Assembly: GCA_030148905.1 (NCBI GenBank)
Contig: JASBSO010000075.1
Coordinates: 1-47,808 of the forward strand
Source of the DNA: Kordiimonadaceae bacterium
GTDB taxonomy: Bacteria > Pseudomonadota > Alphaproteobacteria > Sphingomonadales > Kordiimonadaceae
Reading direction: 5' to 3'
Length of the DNA: 47,808 nucleotides
Shown: in pieces, positions 20,206-29,276 of the stretch
How positions within the stretch are numbered: position 1 is the stretch's first letter
Layout of the letters: each line of letters begins with the position of its first letter
The notes under the pieces: model-generated
What the model was told of the DNA's origin: nothing
The model's input: the letters and a program-made list of their open reading frames with translations, nothing else
Databases searched by the model: none
Translations under genes and position numbers: made by a program

Positions 20206-20520
20206 TTATTCTGGCGCGATGGTCACGGCAAGGCCGTCAAGCGCATCGCTGACTTCGATCTGGCACGACAGGCGGCTGGTGGCATCGTCAAAATGCTCGC
20301 TGTCTTCCAAAAGATTGGCTTCATCATCCTCGCGAGGGTCCAGCTTGTCCATGCCTTTGGTCACAAACACATGGCAGGTGCAGCAGCTGCAGCATCCCCC
20401 GCACAGGGCCTGCAGGTCGTCAAAATCGTGTTCGCGGATATTTTCCATCAGGGTCAGGCCCACCTCGGCGTCGATGTCGCGTGTCTGGCCTGCGAGATTG
20501 GTTACAGAAATTTTGACCAC
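20206..20520 (-). CDS. [2Fe-2S] ferredoxin, adrenodoxin/ISC type with extra cysteines
   Basis: This 104-residue electron carrier resembles ISC-type or adrenodoxin-type ferredoxins. The cluster ligands should be Cys40, Cys46, Cys49 and Cys86 (C-X5-C-X2-C-Xn-C). The loop 'CGGCCSCCTC' (40-49) holds six cysteines in ten residues; C43, C44 and C47 are extra. 'HVFVTKGMDKLDPREDDE' and the C-terminal 'SRLSCQIEV' follow the family pattern. No isc genes are near. It precedes the aminopeptidase gene by 10 bases, giving no clue to its redox partner. Confidence 0.88.
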   Translation of the reverse strand: MVKISVTNLAGQTRDIDAEVGLTLMENIREHDFDDLQALCGGCCSCCTCHVFVTKGMDKLDPREDDEANLLEDSEHFDDATSRLSCQIEVSDALDGLAVTIAPE

Positions 20521-20619
20521 CGTGTCTCTCCTTCATCAGCGTGCGCCGCAAGATACGCGGTAAGCCTTCGCTGTCCAGTGGCAATTGCCCTAAGGGCTCA
20601 AAACGGGCCGCAAAGTGCC

Positions 20620-20653
20620 AAAAAAGGCCGATGCGCCGTTGGGCGCACCGGCC
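20620..20653 (-). terminator. Rho-independent terminator of aceA
   Basis: On the minus strand a 12-bp stem (20642-20653 with 20626-20637, one G-T wobble) and a 4-base loop are followed by six T residues (20625-20620). It lies about 30 bases after the isocitrate lyase stop. Confidence 0.9.
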
Positions 20654-20684
20654 AGTGCCACTTTCACTCAGAACAGTTGCGTGA

Positions 20685-21965
20685 TTATTCGGCGGCGATG
20701 AATTGCGCGCTTTCGGTCGACTCGCTCATGGCGGTCGTGGATGCCTGCCCACCGGTGATCGCCGTTGTCACCTGGTCGAAATAGCCGGTGCCCACTTCGC
20801 GCTGGTGGCGTGTGGCGGTATAGCCGTGGTCTTCGGCACCGAATTCGGCCTGTTGCAATTCGCTGTAGGCCGCCATGCCGCGGGCCTTGTAGCCGCGCAC
20901 CAGTTCGAACATGCCGTAATTGAGGCTGTGAAAGCCCGCCAGCGTCACAAACTGGAATTTATACCCCATGGCCCCCAGCTCGCGCTGGAACTTGGCGATG
21001 GTGTCGCGGTCCAGATTGGCCTCCCAGTTGAACGACGGCGAACAGTTATACGCCAGCATCTTGTTCGGGAATTCCTTATGGATTGCTTCGGCAAAGCGCT
21101 TGGCATCATCAAGATTGGGGGTTGATGTTTCCCACCACAACAGGTCGGCATAGCGGGCAAAGGCCAAACCGCGCGCAATACAGTGGTCAACCCCGGCATT
21201 GAGGCGGAAATACCCCTCGGGTGTGCGGTCATCGCGGTCGGTGATGAACGCGTGGTCGCGCTCGTCAATGTCCGAGGTCAGCAGCTTGGCCGATTCGGCG
21301 TCGGTGCGCGCCACCACCAGCGACGGCACACCGCACACATCGGCGGCCAGACGGGCTGCGATCAGGTTGCGTTCGTGCTGCGCGGTTGGGATCAGAACCT
21401 TGCCGCCCAAATGACCGCATTTTTTCTCGGCGGCCAGCTGATCTTCATAGTGAACACCGGCAACGCCCGCCTCGATATAGGCCTTCATCAGCTCGAAACT
21501 GTTGAGAACGCCGCCAAAGCCCGCTTCGGCGTCGGCAACAATGGGGGCAAACCAGTCGCGCTTGGCACCACCCTCAGCATGTTCAATCTGGTCGGCGCGC
21601 TGCAGGGCGCGGTTGATCTTTTTGGCAAGTTCGGGCCCGGAATTGGCCGGGTAGAGCGACTGATCAGGATACATGCTGCCGGCGGTGTTATTATCAGCGG
21701 CGACCTGCCAGCCCGACAGGTAAATCGCCTTGAGGCCGGCGCGCACCTGCTGCACCGCCTGGTTGCCGGTCATCGCACCGAGCGAATTGACATAATCCTC
21801 GCTGTGCAACAGCTCCCACAGCCGCCGCGCGCCGCGGTCTGCCAGCGTGTATTGAATCGGCACCGACCCGCGCAGGCGCAACACCTCGTCGGGGCTGTAG
21901 GGGCGCTCGATACCGTCAAAGCGGCCTTCGGGACAATTGGGGATCAGGTCTTCAAATCGGGTCAT
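20685..21965 (-). CDS. aceA: Isocitrate lyase
   Basis: This 426-residue enzyme cleaves isocitrate to succinate and glyoxylate, the entry step of the glyoxylate shunt used for growth on acetate and fatty acids. The catalytic loop KKCGHLGGK is at 181-189 with Cys183. '[20 protein letters not shown]' and '[12 protein letters not shown]' match the family. The frame is open to 22022, but the true start is the ATG at 21965, with GGAG 8 bases upstream and the usual 'MTRFEDLI' N-terminus. It is divergent from a regulator of the short-chain-acyl-CoA type, with an AT-rich operator-like region between. Confidence 0.96.
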   Translation of the reverse strand: MTRFEDLIPNCPEGRFDGIERPYSPDEVLRLRGSVPIQYTLADRGARRLWELLHSEDYVNSLGAMTGNQAVQQVRAGLKAIYLSGWQVAADNNTAGSMYPDQSLYPANSGPELAKKINRALQRADQIEHAEGGAKRDWFAPIVADAEAGFGGVLNSFELMKAYIEAGVAGVHYEDQLAAEKKCGHLGGKVLIPTAQHERNLIAARLAADVCGVPSLVVARTDAESAKLLTSDIDERDHAFITDRDDRTPEGYFRLNAGVDHCIARGLAFARYADLLWWETSTPNLDDAKRFAEAIHKEFPNKMLAYNCSPSFNWEANLDRDTIAKFQRELGAMGYKFQFVTLAGFHSLNYGMFELVRGYKARGMAAYSELQQAEFGAEDHGYTATRHQREVGTGYFDQVTTAITGGQASTTAMSESTESAQFIAAE

Positions 21966-22054
21966 TGGCTTTACTCCACAAATGCGGCACCACGGGCCGC
22001 GCTGTCTCCATGCCCCAACCATAGGCCGCCTGATGCGGCCAACCTACGACAATA

Positions 22055-22121
22055 TTTACAAAAAACGTCTATATGTACATTATTGTAATTGTAAATTTGT
22101 TTATTTGTAAATTTTGTAAAT
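22055..22121. promoter_or_regulatory. AT-rich operator region with repeated TTGTAAA motifs between aceA and its divergent regulator
   Basis: The region contains TTTACAAA (22055-22062), TTGTAA (22083-22088), TTGTAAAT (22089-22096) and a tandem pair TTTGTAAA (22104-22111 and 22113-22120). Regulators of the ScfR/RamB family are known to bind TTTGCAAA-type sites, so these are good candidates for autoregulation and aceA control. The composition is strikingly AT-rich against the GC-rich flanks. The family link is established knowledge; the assignment of these repeats is inference. Confidence 0.6.
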
Positions 22122-22282
22122 GTGGCTAATATCCCTCAAGGATCACATGGCAGCAGGCTTGTCTCGGGTCTGCTGGCCTTTGCCGCCCGGCTAGGCTGGC
22201 GCATTTTTGGCCTCTATACCCAGAGGCGCCACCGCTTTGCGGTGCAGGCGCTCAAATGGACATGACAGAACAAGGACCACCA

Positions 22283-23734
22283 ATGGCGGCAGACCAGAAT
22301 GACCGCAGCGCATCGAAAAAGCTGTTTGCAGGGCCGCGCATTCGTCGTTTGCGCCGCGAGGCGGGCATGAGCCAGGCTGAAATGGCCACTGCGCTGGGGT
22401 TTTCCGCCAGTTATCTCAATCTGGTTGAGCGCAATCAGCGCCCGGTGTCGGCGCAGCTGTTGCTGCGGCTGGCGGATGTGTTCGATGTCGAGCTGAACGC
22501 CTTTGCCGGCACGGACGAAGCGCGTGCCTTTGCTGACCTCAGCGAGATTTTGGCCGATCCGCTGTTTAAAGGCTTGGCGATCAGCCGCGCCGACATGCAG
22601 GACCTAGTCGATACCGTGCCAAGCGCGGTGGATGCTTTTGCTCGGCTGTACGGCGCGCTGGGGGAGGCGCGGGCGCAAACCAGCGCGATCACCACCCGGC
22701 TTCAGGCGTCCGACGCCCAGCGCGATGATCCCAGCTTCCCGGTGGCCGAGGTGCGCGACTATATCCAAGCACAACGCAATTACTGGCCCGAACTGGACGA
22801 GCGCGCCGAAGCGCTGTCGGTCGAGATGGGCTTGCGGGGTGATGATCCGTTTCTCCTGATGTCGGCCCGCCTTGAAGACCAGCACGGCGTGCGCGTGCGG
22901 GTGATGCCCGCCGAGGTGATGGGCGCGCGTTTACGACACTTTGACCGGCACCGGCGGCAAATCCAGCTGTCGGAACTTTTGGACGCGCGCGGGCGCCAGT
23001 TTCAACTGGCCCAGCAGCTGGCCCAGCTTGAATTTGCCCCGCTGGTCACCCCCCTGATCACCAATCACGATTTCAAGTCTGACGAAGCCCAGCGGCTGGC
23101 GCGCATTACGCTGTTTAATTATGTCGCGGGGGCGGTGCTGATGCCCTATGACCGCTTCCTCGCCGATGCCAAGGCGCTCCATTATGATATCGACCATCTG
23201 GGCCGCCGCTACGGCACCAGTTTCGAGCAGGTCTGCCACCGGCTCACCACGCTGCAGCGCCCCGGCAATAAGGGGGTGCCCTTCTTTTTCCTGCGCGTCG
23301 ACAAGGCGGGCAATGTCTCAAAGCGGTTTTCGGCGGGGCGGTTTCATTTCTCCAAATTTGGCGGCACCTGCCCCTTGTGGAATGTGCATGACAGCTTTGC
23401 CAACCCCGGACGGATCATCACCCAAATCATCCAAATGCCCGACGACACCACCTATTTTTCAGTGGCGCGCACGGTCGACCGCCAGGGCGAAACCTACGGC
23501 GCGGTCGACAACCGCCTTGCCGTTGCACTGGGCTGCGACATCGCCTTTGCGGGTGAGCTGATCTATGCGCGCGGCCGCGACCTGGGGGCACCCGACCCGG
23601 TGCCCGTGGGGCCGACATGCCGGTTGTGCGAACGCCCCGCTTGTGCCGCGCGGGTCACGCCGCCGCTGTCGAAAACCCTGATGGTCGATGAACGCTCACG
23701 TGGTGTCGCATCGGTCGATTTCGCGCAAGAGTAA
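22283..23734 (+). CDS. XRE-family regulator of the short-chain fatty acyl-CoA (ScfR/RamB-like) type
   Basis: This 483-residue regulator has an N-terminal XRE helix-turn-helix (about 18-72, 'GMSQAEMATALGFSASYL'), a large ImmA/IrrE-related middle part in which I see no HEXXH protease motif, and a C-terminal DUF2083 region with the motif 'CRLCERPAC' (Cys446, 449, 454). Relatives (RamB, PccR) sense short-chain acyl-CoAs and control acetate or propionate use. The ATG at 22283 has AGGA 6 bases upstream; the earlier ATGs at 22256 and 22262 lack such a site. Divergence from aceA strongly suggests it controls that gene. Confidence 0.88.
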   Translation: MAADQNDRSASKKLFAGPRIRRLRREAGMSQAEMATALGFSASYLNLVERNQRPVSAQLLLRLADVFDVELNAFAGTDEARAFADLSEILADPLFKGLAISRADMQDLVDTVPSAVDAFARLYGALGEARAQTSAITTRLQASDAQRDDPSFPVAEVRDYIQAQRNYWPELDERAEALSVEMGLRGDDPFLLMSARLEDQHGVRVRVMPAEVMGARLRHFDRHRRQIQLSELLDARGRQFQLAQQLAQLEFAPLVTPLITNHDFKSDEAQRLARITLFNYVAGAVLMPYDRFLADAKALHYDIDHLGRRYGTSFEQVCHRLTTLQRPGNKGVPFFFLRVDKAGNVSKRFSAGRFHFSKFGGTCPLWNVHDSFANPGRIITQIIQMPDDTTYFSVARTVDRQGETYGAVDNRLAVALGCDIAFAGELIYARGRDLGAPDPVPVGPTCRLCERPACAARVTPPLSKTLMVDERSRGVASVDFAQE

Positions 23735-23812
23735 CCACCTCTTTGCTAATGCACCGATTGCGCTTGCGGGGCACGGCGGACTGCGTCACTGTGCCGCGCG
23801 GGAGGTCAGCTA

Positions 23813-25207
23813 ATGCGTATTTCCGTGCTGGATATGTTTTCAATCGGGGTGGGGCCCAGCAGCTCGCACACCGTGGGGCCGATGCGCGCCGCGCGCCGCT
23901 TTGTTCAGCGCTTGGAAGCTGACGGACTGATCGACAGGGTCGCCGAACTGGGCGTTGGGCTGTATGGCTCGCTCGGGGCCACCGGCAAGGGGCACGGCAC
24001 CGACCGCGCCATTTTGCTGGGACTGATGGGCGAAGACCCCGAAACCGTCGATGTCGACAGCATTGAAGCTCGGCTTGAGGCGATTGCCTCGTCGGGGTCG
24101 ATCGACCTGCTGGGCCGTTACAGCCTTGCCTTCAATATCGACCAGCATCTCAAAATGCTGCCGCGCAAACGCTTGCCGCACCATGTCAACGGCATGCATT
24201 TTGCCGCCTTCGATGCCGGTGGTACCGTGCTGTTGGAGCGCCGCTATTACTCGATCGGCGGCGGCTTTGTGGTCACCGAAGATGAAATGGACGCCGACGA
24301 ATTGAAGGCCAAACCGGTCGACGTCCCCTATCCCTTTTCCACCGCGGCAGAGCTGATCGCCCATTCCGAAACCAGCGGCCTGCGCCTCAGCGATATCATG
24401 CTGGCGAACGAGGCCGCGCGCCGACCCGACGCCGAAACCCGCGCCGCGCTGGCCCGCATTTGGGACGTGATGCAGGAAAGCATCGCCCGTGGGTGCCGCG
24501 AAGCGGGGCCGATGCCGGGGCTCAACATCCAGCGCCGAGCGCACAAATTATACAAACGTCTGACCGAAGCCGCCGAAGCCGCGCTGAGCGACCCGCTGAC
24601 GATTATGGATTGGGTCAATCTGTATGCGCTGGCGGTGAACGAGGAAAACGCCGTTGGCGGGCGGGTGGTCACCGCCCCCACCAACGGAGCAGCGGGCATC
24701 GTACCTGCGGTGTTGATGTATTATATGCGCTTTCACCGCCGGGCGAGCGAGGATTGCGTCACCCGGTTTTTGCTGACCGCTGGGGCGGTGGGCATTTTGT
24801 TCAAGGAAAATGCCTCCATCTCGGGGGCCGAGGTTGGATGCCAGGGCGAGGTTGGCAGTGCCTGCTCAATGGCGGCGGCGGGTTTGACCGAGGTGCTGGG
24901 CGGCACGCCTGCGCAGGTGGAAAACGCCGCCGAGATCGCGATGGAGCACAATCTGGGCCTGACCTGCGACCCCATTGGCGGGCTGGTGCAGGTGCCCTGT
25001 ATCGAGCGCAACGCCATGGCGGCGATCAAGGCGATTAATGCCGCGCGCCTTGCGCTGAAGGGCGACGGCACACATTTTGTGTCGCTCGACAAGGTGATCC
25101 GCACCATGCGCATCACCGGCCGCGATATGAAAACCCAATATAAGGAAACCGCAAAAGGCGGTTTGGCGGTAACGGTTCCCATCGACCAGTCGGTGGTGAA
25201 TTGTTAA
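23813..25207 (+). CDS. sdaA: L-serine ammonia-lyase (iron-sulfur type)
   Basis: This 464-residue single-chain enzyme deaminates L-serine to pyruvate and ammonia. The beta domain starts at once: '[21 protein letters not shown]'. The alpha domain holds the Fe-S cluster cysteines Cys343 ('[10 protein letters not shown]', also Cys351), Cys385 ('TCDPIGG') and Cys396 ('VPCIERN'). The length matches E. coli SdaA (454). The start has GGGAGG upstream. The next gene begins 24 bases after the stop and may be co-transcribed. Confidence 0.95.
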   Translation: MRISVLDMFSIGVGPSSSHTVGPMRAARRFVQRLEADGLIDRVAELGVGLYGSLGATGKGHGTDRAILLGLMGEDPETVDVDSIEARLEAIASSGSIDLLGRYSLAFNIDQHLKMLPRKRLPHHVNGMHFAAFDAGGTVLLERRYYSIGGGFVVTEDEMDADELKAKPVDVPYPFSTAAELIAHSETSGLRLSDIMLANEAARRPDAETRAALARIWDVMQESIARGCREAGPMPGLNIQRRAHKLYKRLTEAAEAALSDPLTIMDWVNLYALAVNEENAVGGRVVTAPTNGAAGIVPAVLMYYMRFHRRASEDCVTRFLLTAGAVGILFKENASISGAEVGCQGEVGSACSMAAAGLTEVLGGTPAQVENAAEIAMEHNLGLTCDPIGGLVQVPCIERNAMAAIKAINAARLALKGDGTHFVSLDKVIRTMRITGRDMKTQYKETAKGGLAVTVPIDQSVVNC

Positions 25208-25231
25208 ACTTGCCCCCAAAGGGAGACGCAT

Positions 25232-25750
25232 ATGTTGATGATCGCCTTTACGCTCGTGCTTGCGGCGGATACCGACCTGATCCCGGCCTTAAAGCCGCTT
25301 GACCCACTGGTGGGGCACTGCTGGGCCGGCACGCCCGAGCGCAGCAAAGACAACCCCGACACGCACTGTTTTTCGTCGGCCTTTGGCGGCAAGGCGGTGG
25401 TAGACCGTCATGTGGTGCAAAATGACCCGCTCTATTGCGGCGAAACCTGGTATGTCGCTGACGGCGACGGTATTCGCTATGTCTATATCAATTCGCTTGG
25501 CGGGATATCCGAAGGCACTGCGACCGCCGTGGAAGACGGGCTTGATTTCGGCGACGAAGTATATGCTGAAGACGGCGGACCCGAGCGGGTGTTCGCGTCC
25601 ACCCTGCGCTTTAACGAACGCGGCGATTATATCACCGAAACGCGCGAAATCACCGGCGGTATGAACAAACGCATGCGCCGCGACCTGTTTGAACGGCAGC
25701 CCGACCTTAGGGTTGACGCCCCCGCCGGGTATAAGACCTGCGCCAAATAA
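25232..25750 (+). CDS. Small exported protein of unknown function with four cysteines
   Basis: This 172-residue protein is not from a family I can name. It begins with a very short hydrophobic stretch ('[12 protein letters not shown]') that could be a minimal signal peptide. Cys30, Cys46, Cys69 and Cys170 suggest disulfides outside the cytoplasm. The body is rich in beta-strand patterns ('[20 protein letters not shown]', '[19 protein letters not shown]'), compatible with a lipocalin-like or similar small barrel. GGGAGA lies 5 bases before the ATG. Its stop overlaps the start of the next gene by 1 base (TAATG), so they are coupled. Confidence 0.65.
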   Translation: MLMIAFTLVLAADTDLIPALKPLDPLVGHCWAGTPERSKDNPDTHCFSSAFGGKAVVDRHVVQNDPLYCGETWYVADGDGIRYVYINSLGGISEGTATAVEDGLDFGDEVYAEDGGPERVFASTLRFNERGDYITETREITGGMNKRMRRDLFERQPDLRVDAPAGYKTCAK

Positions 25751-26163
25751 TGCCCAACAGTCAGGACAGCGCCCCCGACCGCAATGTGCATCAGGAGATC
25801 ATCCGCCTGGTGCGCGCTGTGCCCGCTGGCCGGGTGGCGAGTTACGGGATGATTGCAAGCCTGGTCAACCGCGCCACCCCGCGCGTTGTGGGCTTTGCCA
25901 TGGCCGGGCTCGAGGCTGACACCAGCGTGCCGTGGCACCGGATCATCAACGCCTCGGGCGGGATCAGCCCGCGTCCCGGCGCCGACCTGCAGCGCGAGCG
26001 GCTGGAGGCCGAGGGCATCACCTTCACCAAGGCGGGTAAGCTGAACTGGGCGCTTTATGCTTGGGAAGGGCCGGACCCGCTGTGGTGCGATGCCGAAGGG
26101 CTGAACTTCGAGGACGTGCTGGAGGCCACGATCAACTGGCCCGCGCGTACGGCGAGCGATTAA
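25750..26163 (+). CDS. Alkyltransferase-like (ATL) protein of the MGMT family
   Basis: This 137-residue protein has the DNA-binding core of O6-alkylguanine-DNA alkyltransferases: 'IIRLVRAVPAGRVASYGMIA', 'RVVGFAMAG' and 'PWHRIINASGGIS'. Trp62 replaces the alkyl-accepting Cys of the PCHR motif, so it cannot accept the alkyl group. ATL proteins bind O6-alkylguanine and hand it to nucleotide excision repair. The start overlaps the stop of the previous gene. The TAA shares the sequence TTAA (26160-26163) with the stop of the converging DUF819 gene. Confidence 0.93.
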   Translation: MPNSQDSAPDRNVHQEIIRLVRAVPAGRVASYGMIASLVNRATPRVVGFAMAGLEADTSVPWHRIINASGGISPRPGADLQRERLEAEGITFTKAGKLNWALYAWEGPDPLWCDAEGLNFEDVLEATINWPARTASD

Positions 26164-27284
26164 GCCAAAACTTCATACAGCGTCACCCCGATAAAGGTCG
26201 CCCCGGCATTGCCCAAGGCCCCCACCAAAATGCCGGGCGTGACCAGATGATGCCAGCCGCGCGCGGCGGCGATTGGCCCCGCCGAGGACGAGCCGCCCAC
26301 AGCGGCGTTTGAGGCGATTAGCAATTCCGGCAGGCTGAGCTTGAGCGCTTTGCCGAGCGCCAGCAAAACCACAAGGTGAATGGCCAGCACCAGTACCGCA
26401 AACACGGCGACGGGGGCGGCCTTGCCCATCATGGCACTGACATCTGCGCCCGAGCCCAGCGTCACCAAAAACAGAAACAGCGCATAAAGGCCAATGGCCT
26501 CGCTTTCCTTCAAGGGGGCGATCATGGGGGCCGCCAGGTTGGCGATGACAAGCGCCACCAGCGTCACGCCGACAATGCTGTATTGCGGCAGGCCGACTGC
26601 GCGCGCGGCCATGTCGCCACCCGCGGCGATCAGCGCGCCAAGGGCAATGATGACCAGTGCCCGGCCAAGGCGCACATCGCCAACGGTGCTGGTGGGTGCG
26701 GAAGCCGGTGCTGCTTGCCCGCCGGTACTGGGCCAGGTGCGGGCAAACCATCCGATGCCCGGCAGCAGCATGGCAATGATGATATAGACATTGGTTGCCA
26801 GCGTATCCGCCGCCACTGCCGCCGGCACAACAGGCGCGCGAGTAAAGTTGGCCACTTCGGCCACCGCATAGAAATTCAGCGAGCCGCCGATATAGCTTCC
26901 GGCGAACATGGCGGCAAGCGCCGGGCCGTCACTGCCAAGGTCAACGACCAGCAGCGCCCCAACGACGCCCGCCAGCGTGGCAACAATCGCCACCAGAAAC
27001 GCCAGCAAAAGCGGCCCCGCTTCGCGGAAAATCTCCACAAGATTGGCGCGCAGCAGCAACAGCGCAATCCCCACCGGCAGCACATAAGCAAATATGGCAT
27101 CGTGCACCGGCCCGTCGGGTGGCAGAACGCCGACATTGCCCATCGCCACAGCCGCAAAGATGGCGATGGCGACGCCCGAGATTTGCCGCCCGATCCAGGT
27201 GGCGCGCCCCAGCCACATCGACAGCCACGCGGTGGCGGCGATGATCACAAGGGTGATGGCAGGATGATTAAGAAGGACGGTCAT
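26160..27284 (-). CDS. DUF819-family integral membrane protein
   Basis: This 374-residue protein has about ten hydrophobic segments throughout. The conserved C-terminal block 'GGSSSAGPIAAARGW' followed by 'HHLVTPGILVGALGNA' and 'TFIGV' is typical of DUF819 (YjcL-like) proteins, which look like transporters but have no proven substrate. The frame is open to 27356, but the ATG at 27284 starts the membrane part and is preferred. It converges on the ATL gene with a 4-base overlap and is divergent from phaB. Confidence 0.87.
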   Translation of the reverse strand: MTVLLNHPAITLVIIAATAWLSMWLGRATWIGRQISGVAIAIFAAVAMGNVGVLPPDGPVHDAIFAYVLPVGIALLLLRANLVEIFREAGPLLLAFLVAIVATLAGVVGALLVVDLGSDGPALAAMFAGSYIGGSLNFYAVAEVANFTRAPVVPAAVAADTLATNVYIIIAMLLPGIGWFARTWPSTGGQAAPASAPTSTVGDVRLGRALVIIALGALIAAGGDMAARAVGLPQYSIVGVTLVALVIANLAAPMIAPLKESEAIGLYALFLFLVTLGSGADVSAMMGKAAPVAVFAVLVLAIHLVVLLALGKALKLSLPELLIASNAAVGGSSSAGPIAAARGWHHLVTPGILVGALGNAGATFIGVTLYEVLA

Positions 27285-27433
27285 AGGCCAAAGCCTAGCG
27301 GCGGCTATGCGCGCTGCCAAGGGGCGGGGAAAATAACGCCGACAAGAATTTGTCACAGCCGCCGATTAGGGTAGACTGCACACAGGGAAATAGGCGGCGC
27401 ACCCCCGCGCCGCATAATGTGAGGGGAGATCAC

Positions 27434-28156
27434 ATGGGACGAATTGCACTGGTAACCGGCGGCACGCGCGGCATCGGCGCTGCGATCAGCACACGGCTGA
27501 AGGCGGACGGTTTTACCGTCATCGCCAATTATGCCGGCAATGTGGAAAAAGCCGAGGCGTTTTCGGCCGACACCGGCATCGAGGTGATGCGCTTTGATGT
27601 GGGCGATTTCGCGGCGGTGCAAACGGCGATTGCCGATATCATCGCCCGGCACGGCAGTTTGGACGTGATTGTCAACAATGCGGGCATCACCCGCGACGCC
27701 ACCATGCTCAAACAAACCCGCGACGAGTGGGACCAGGTGATCGACACCAATCTGGGCAGCTGTTTCAACACCTGCAAGGCGGCCTTTGCGTCGATGAAAG
27801 AGCGCGGCTTTGGCCGCATCATCAATATCGGCTCCATCAACGGGCAGGCGGGGCAGTACGGTCAGGTGAATTATGCCGCCGCCAAGTCGGGCATCCACGG
27901 CTTTACCAAGGCGCTGGCGCAGGAAGGCGCGCGCTTTGGCATTACGGTGAACGCCATTGCCCCCGGTTATATCGACACCGACATGGTGGCCGCTGTGCCC
28001 GAGGCGGTGCTGGAAAAGATCGTCGCCAAAATCCCGGTTGGCCGCTTGGGTCAGGCCGATGAAATCGCGCGCGGGGTGTCGTTTCTGGCGGCTGAAAATG
28101 CTGGCTTTGTTACTGGCTCGACCCTGTCGATCAATGGCGGTCAGCACATGTATTGA
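27434..28156 (+). CDS. phaB: Acetoacetyl-CoA reductase (NADPH-dependent, SDR family)
   Basis: This 240-residue short-chain dehydrogenase probably reduces acetoacetyl-CoA to (R)-3-hydroxybutyryl-CoA for polyhydroxybutyrate. The nucleotide loop 'TGGTRGIG' (8-15), NNAG (81-84) and the catalytic triad Ser134, Tyr147, Lys151 are spaced exactly as in PhaB. Close sequence features ('VNYAAAKSGIHGFTKALAQE') favour PhaB over FabG, but FabG-like activity cannot be excluded. GAGGGGAG precedes the ATG; the open frame further upstream to 27350 is not used. No phaA or phaC is in the window. Confidence 0.88.
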   Translation: MGRIALVTGGTRGIGAAISTRLKADGFTVIANYAGNVEKAEAFSADTGIEVMRFDVGDFAAVQTAIADIIARHGSLDVIVNNAGITRDATMLKQTRDEWDQVIDTNLGSCFNTCKAAFASMKERGFGRIINIGSINGQAGQYGQVNYAAAKSGIHGFTKALAQEGARFGITVNAIAPGYIDTDMVAAVPEAVLEKIVAKIPVGRLGQADEIARGVSFLAAENAGFVTGSTLSINGGQHMY

Positions 28157-28163
28157 GGGCGGT

Positions 28164-28195
28164 GCGCCGGGCGGCGGGGACATTCCGCCCGGCGC
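28164..28195 (+). terminator. Strong hairpin after phaB, terminator-like without a clear U-tract
   Basis: GCGCCGGGCGG (28164-28174) and CCGCCCGGCGC (28185-28195) form a perfect 11-bp GC stem with a 10-base loop, 8 bases after the phaB stop. The following bases (GTCCCTTT) give only a weak T-run, so it may be a Rho-assisted or attenuating terminator, or an mRNA-stabilising hairpin. Confidence 0.6.
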
Positions 28196-28280
28196 GTCCC
28201 TTTGGCGCTTGCACAGGCGGGCCAAACTGCTTAGCGTGGCTCACCCGCTAGACCCCTGCGTCCAGTAAATGAGGTGACCT

Positions 28281-29243
28281 TTGTCCAAGCCCCCGATTTT
28301 TGACACGCTGCGCCTGCCGATGATTGCGGCGCCGATGTTTATCGTCTCCAACCCCAAAATGGTGATTGCCCAGTGCAAGGCGGGCATTGTGGGGTCGTTC
28401 CCGGCGCTCAATGCCCGGCCCGCCGAAATGTTGGAAGCGTGGCTGATCGAAATTACCGAGGAACTGGACCGCCACAATCAGACCAACCCGGACACGCCCG
28501 CGGCCCCCTATGCGGTGAACCAGATCGTGCACAAATCCAATGACCGACTGCAGCATGACATCGACATGTGCGTCAAATACAAGGTGCCGATTACCATCAC
28601 CTCGCTGGGTGCGCGGGTCGAAGTGAACGAAGCGTGCCACAGTTATGGCGGCATCGTGCTGCACGATATCATCAACAATTTCTTTGCAAAAAAAGCGATT
28701 GAAAAAGGCGCCGACGGCCTGATTGCCGTGGCGGCGGGTGCGGGCGGCCATGCAGGTACCATCAGCCCCTTTGCGCTGGTGCAGGAAATTCGCGAATGGT
28801 TCGACGGGCCGATTGCGTTGTCGGGGTCGATCGCGCGCGGCGATGCGGTGCTGGCGGCCGAGGCCATGGGGGCCGATTTCGGCTATGTCGGCTCGGCGCT
28901 GATCGCCACCGAAGAGGCGAATGCCGACCCGGCCTATAAGCAAATGATCGTCGACAGCTTCGCCGACGATATTGTCTACACCAATCTGTTTACCGGTGTG
29001 CACGGTAACTATCTCAAACCGTCGATTGTCAAAGCCGGGATGGACCCCGAAAACCTGCCCGAAAGTGACCCCAGCGCGATGTCCTTTGGTTCAGGCGGAT
29101 CCTCCAAGTCAAAGGCCTGGCGCGACATTTGGGGCTCGGGTCAGGGCATCGGCGCGGTGAAGGCGGTGGAGCCTATGGCCGCGGTGGTCGACCGGTTTGC
29201 ACGTGAATATCAGGCTGCCAAGGCGCGGCTGTGCGGCGCCTGA
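28281..29243 (+). CDS. Nitronate monooxygenase / 2-nitropropane dioxygenase-family FMN enzyme
   Basis: This 320-residue TIM-barrel flavoprotein has 'PMIAAPMFIVSNP' at the N-terminus, 'GAGGHAGT' (154-160) with the conserved His157, and 'GSIARGDAVLAAEAMGADFGYVGS' as the FMN phosphate site. Members oxidise alkyl nitronates, but many are enoyl reductase-like or of unknown substrate. The start is TTG with GAGG 6 bases upstream, the only start compatible with the family N-terminus. It is directly upstream of two acyl-CoA dehydrogenase genes on the same strand (33-base gap), so a role on an acyl-CoA substrate is possible. Confidence 0.85.
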   Translation: MSKPPIFDTLRLPMIAAPMFIVSNPKMVIAQCKAGIVGSFPALNARPAEMLEAWLIEITEELDRHNQTNPDTPAAPYAVNQIVHKSNDRLQHDIDMCVKYKVPITITSLGARVEVNEACHSYGGIVLHDIINNFFAKKAIEKGADGLIAVAAGAGGHAGTISPFALVQEIREWFDGPIALSGSIARGDAVLAAEAMGADFGYVGSALIATEEANADPAYKQMIVDSFADDIVYTNLFTGVHGNYLKPSIVKAGMDPENLPESDPSAMSFGSGGSSKSKAWRDIWGSGQGIGAVKAVEPMAAVVDRFAREYQAAKARLCGA

Positions 29244-29276
29244 TGCGCCAATTTTGTCAATAAGGGAGACGACAGC

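Noticed and set aside
26376-27374. 332-codon plus-strand frame opposite the DUF819 gene
   Set aside because: The opposite strand encodes a clear multi-spanning membrane protein; this frame is extremely polar and repetitive in composition.
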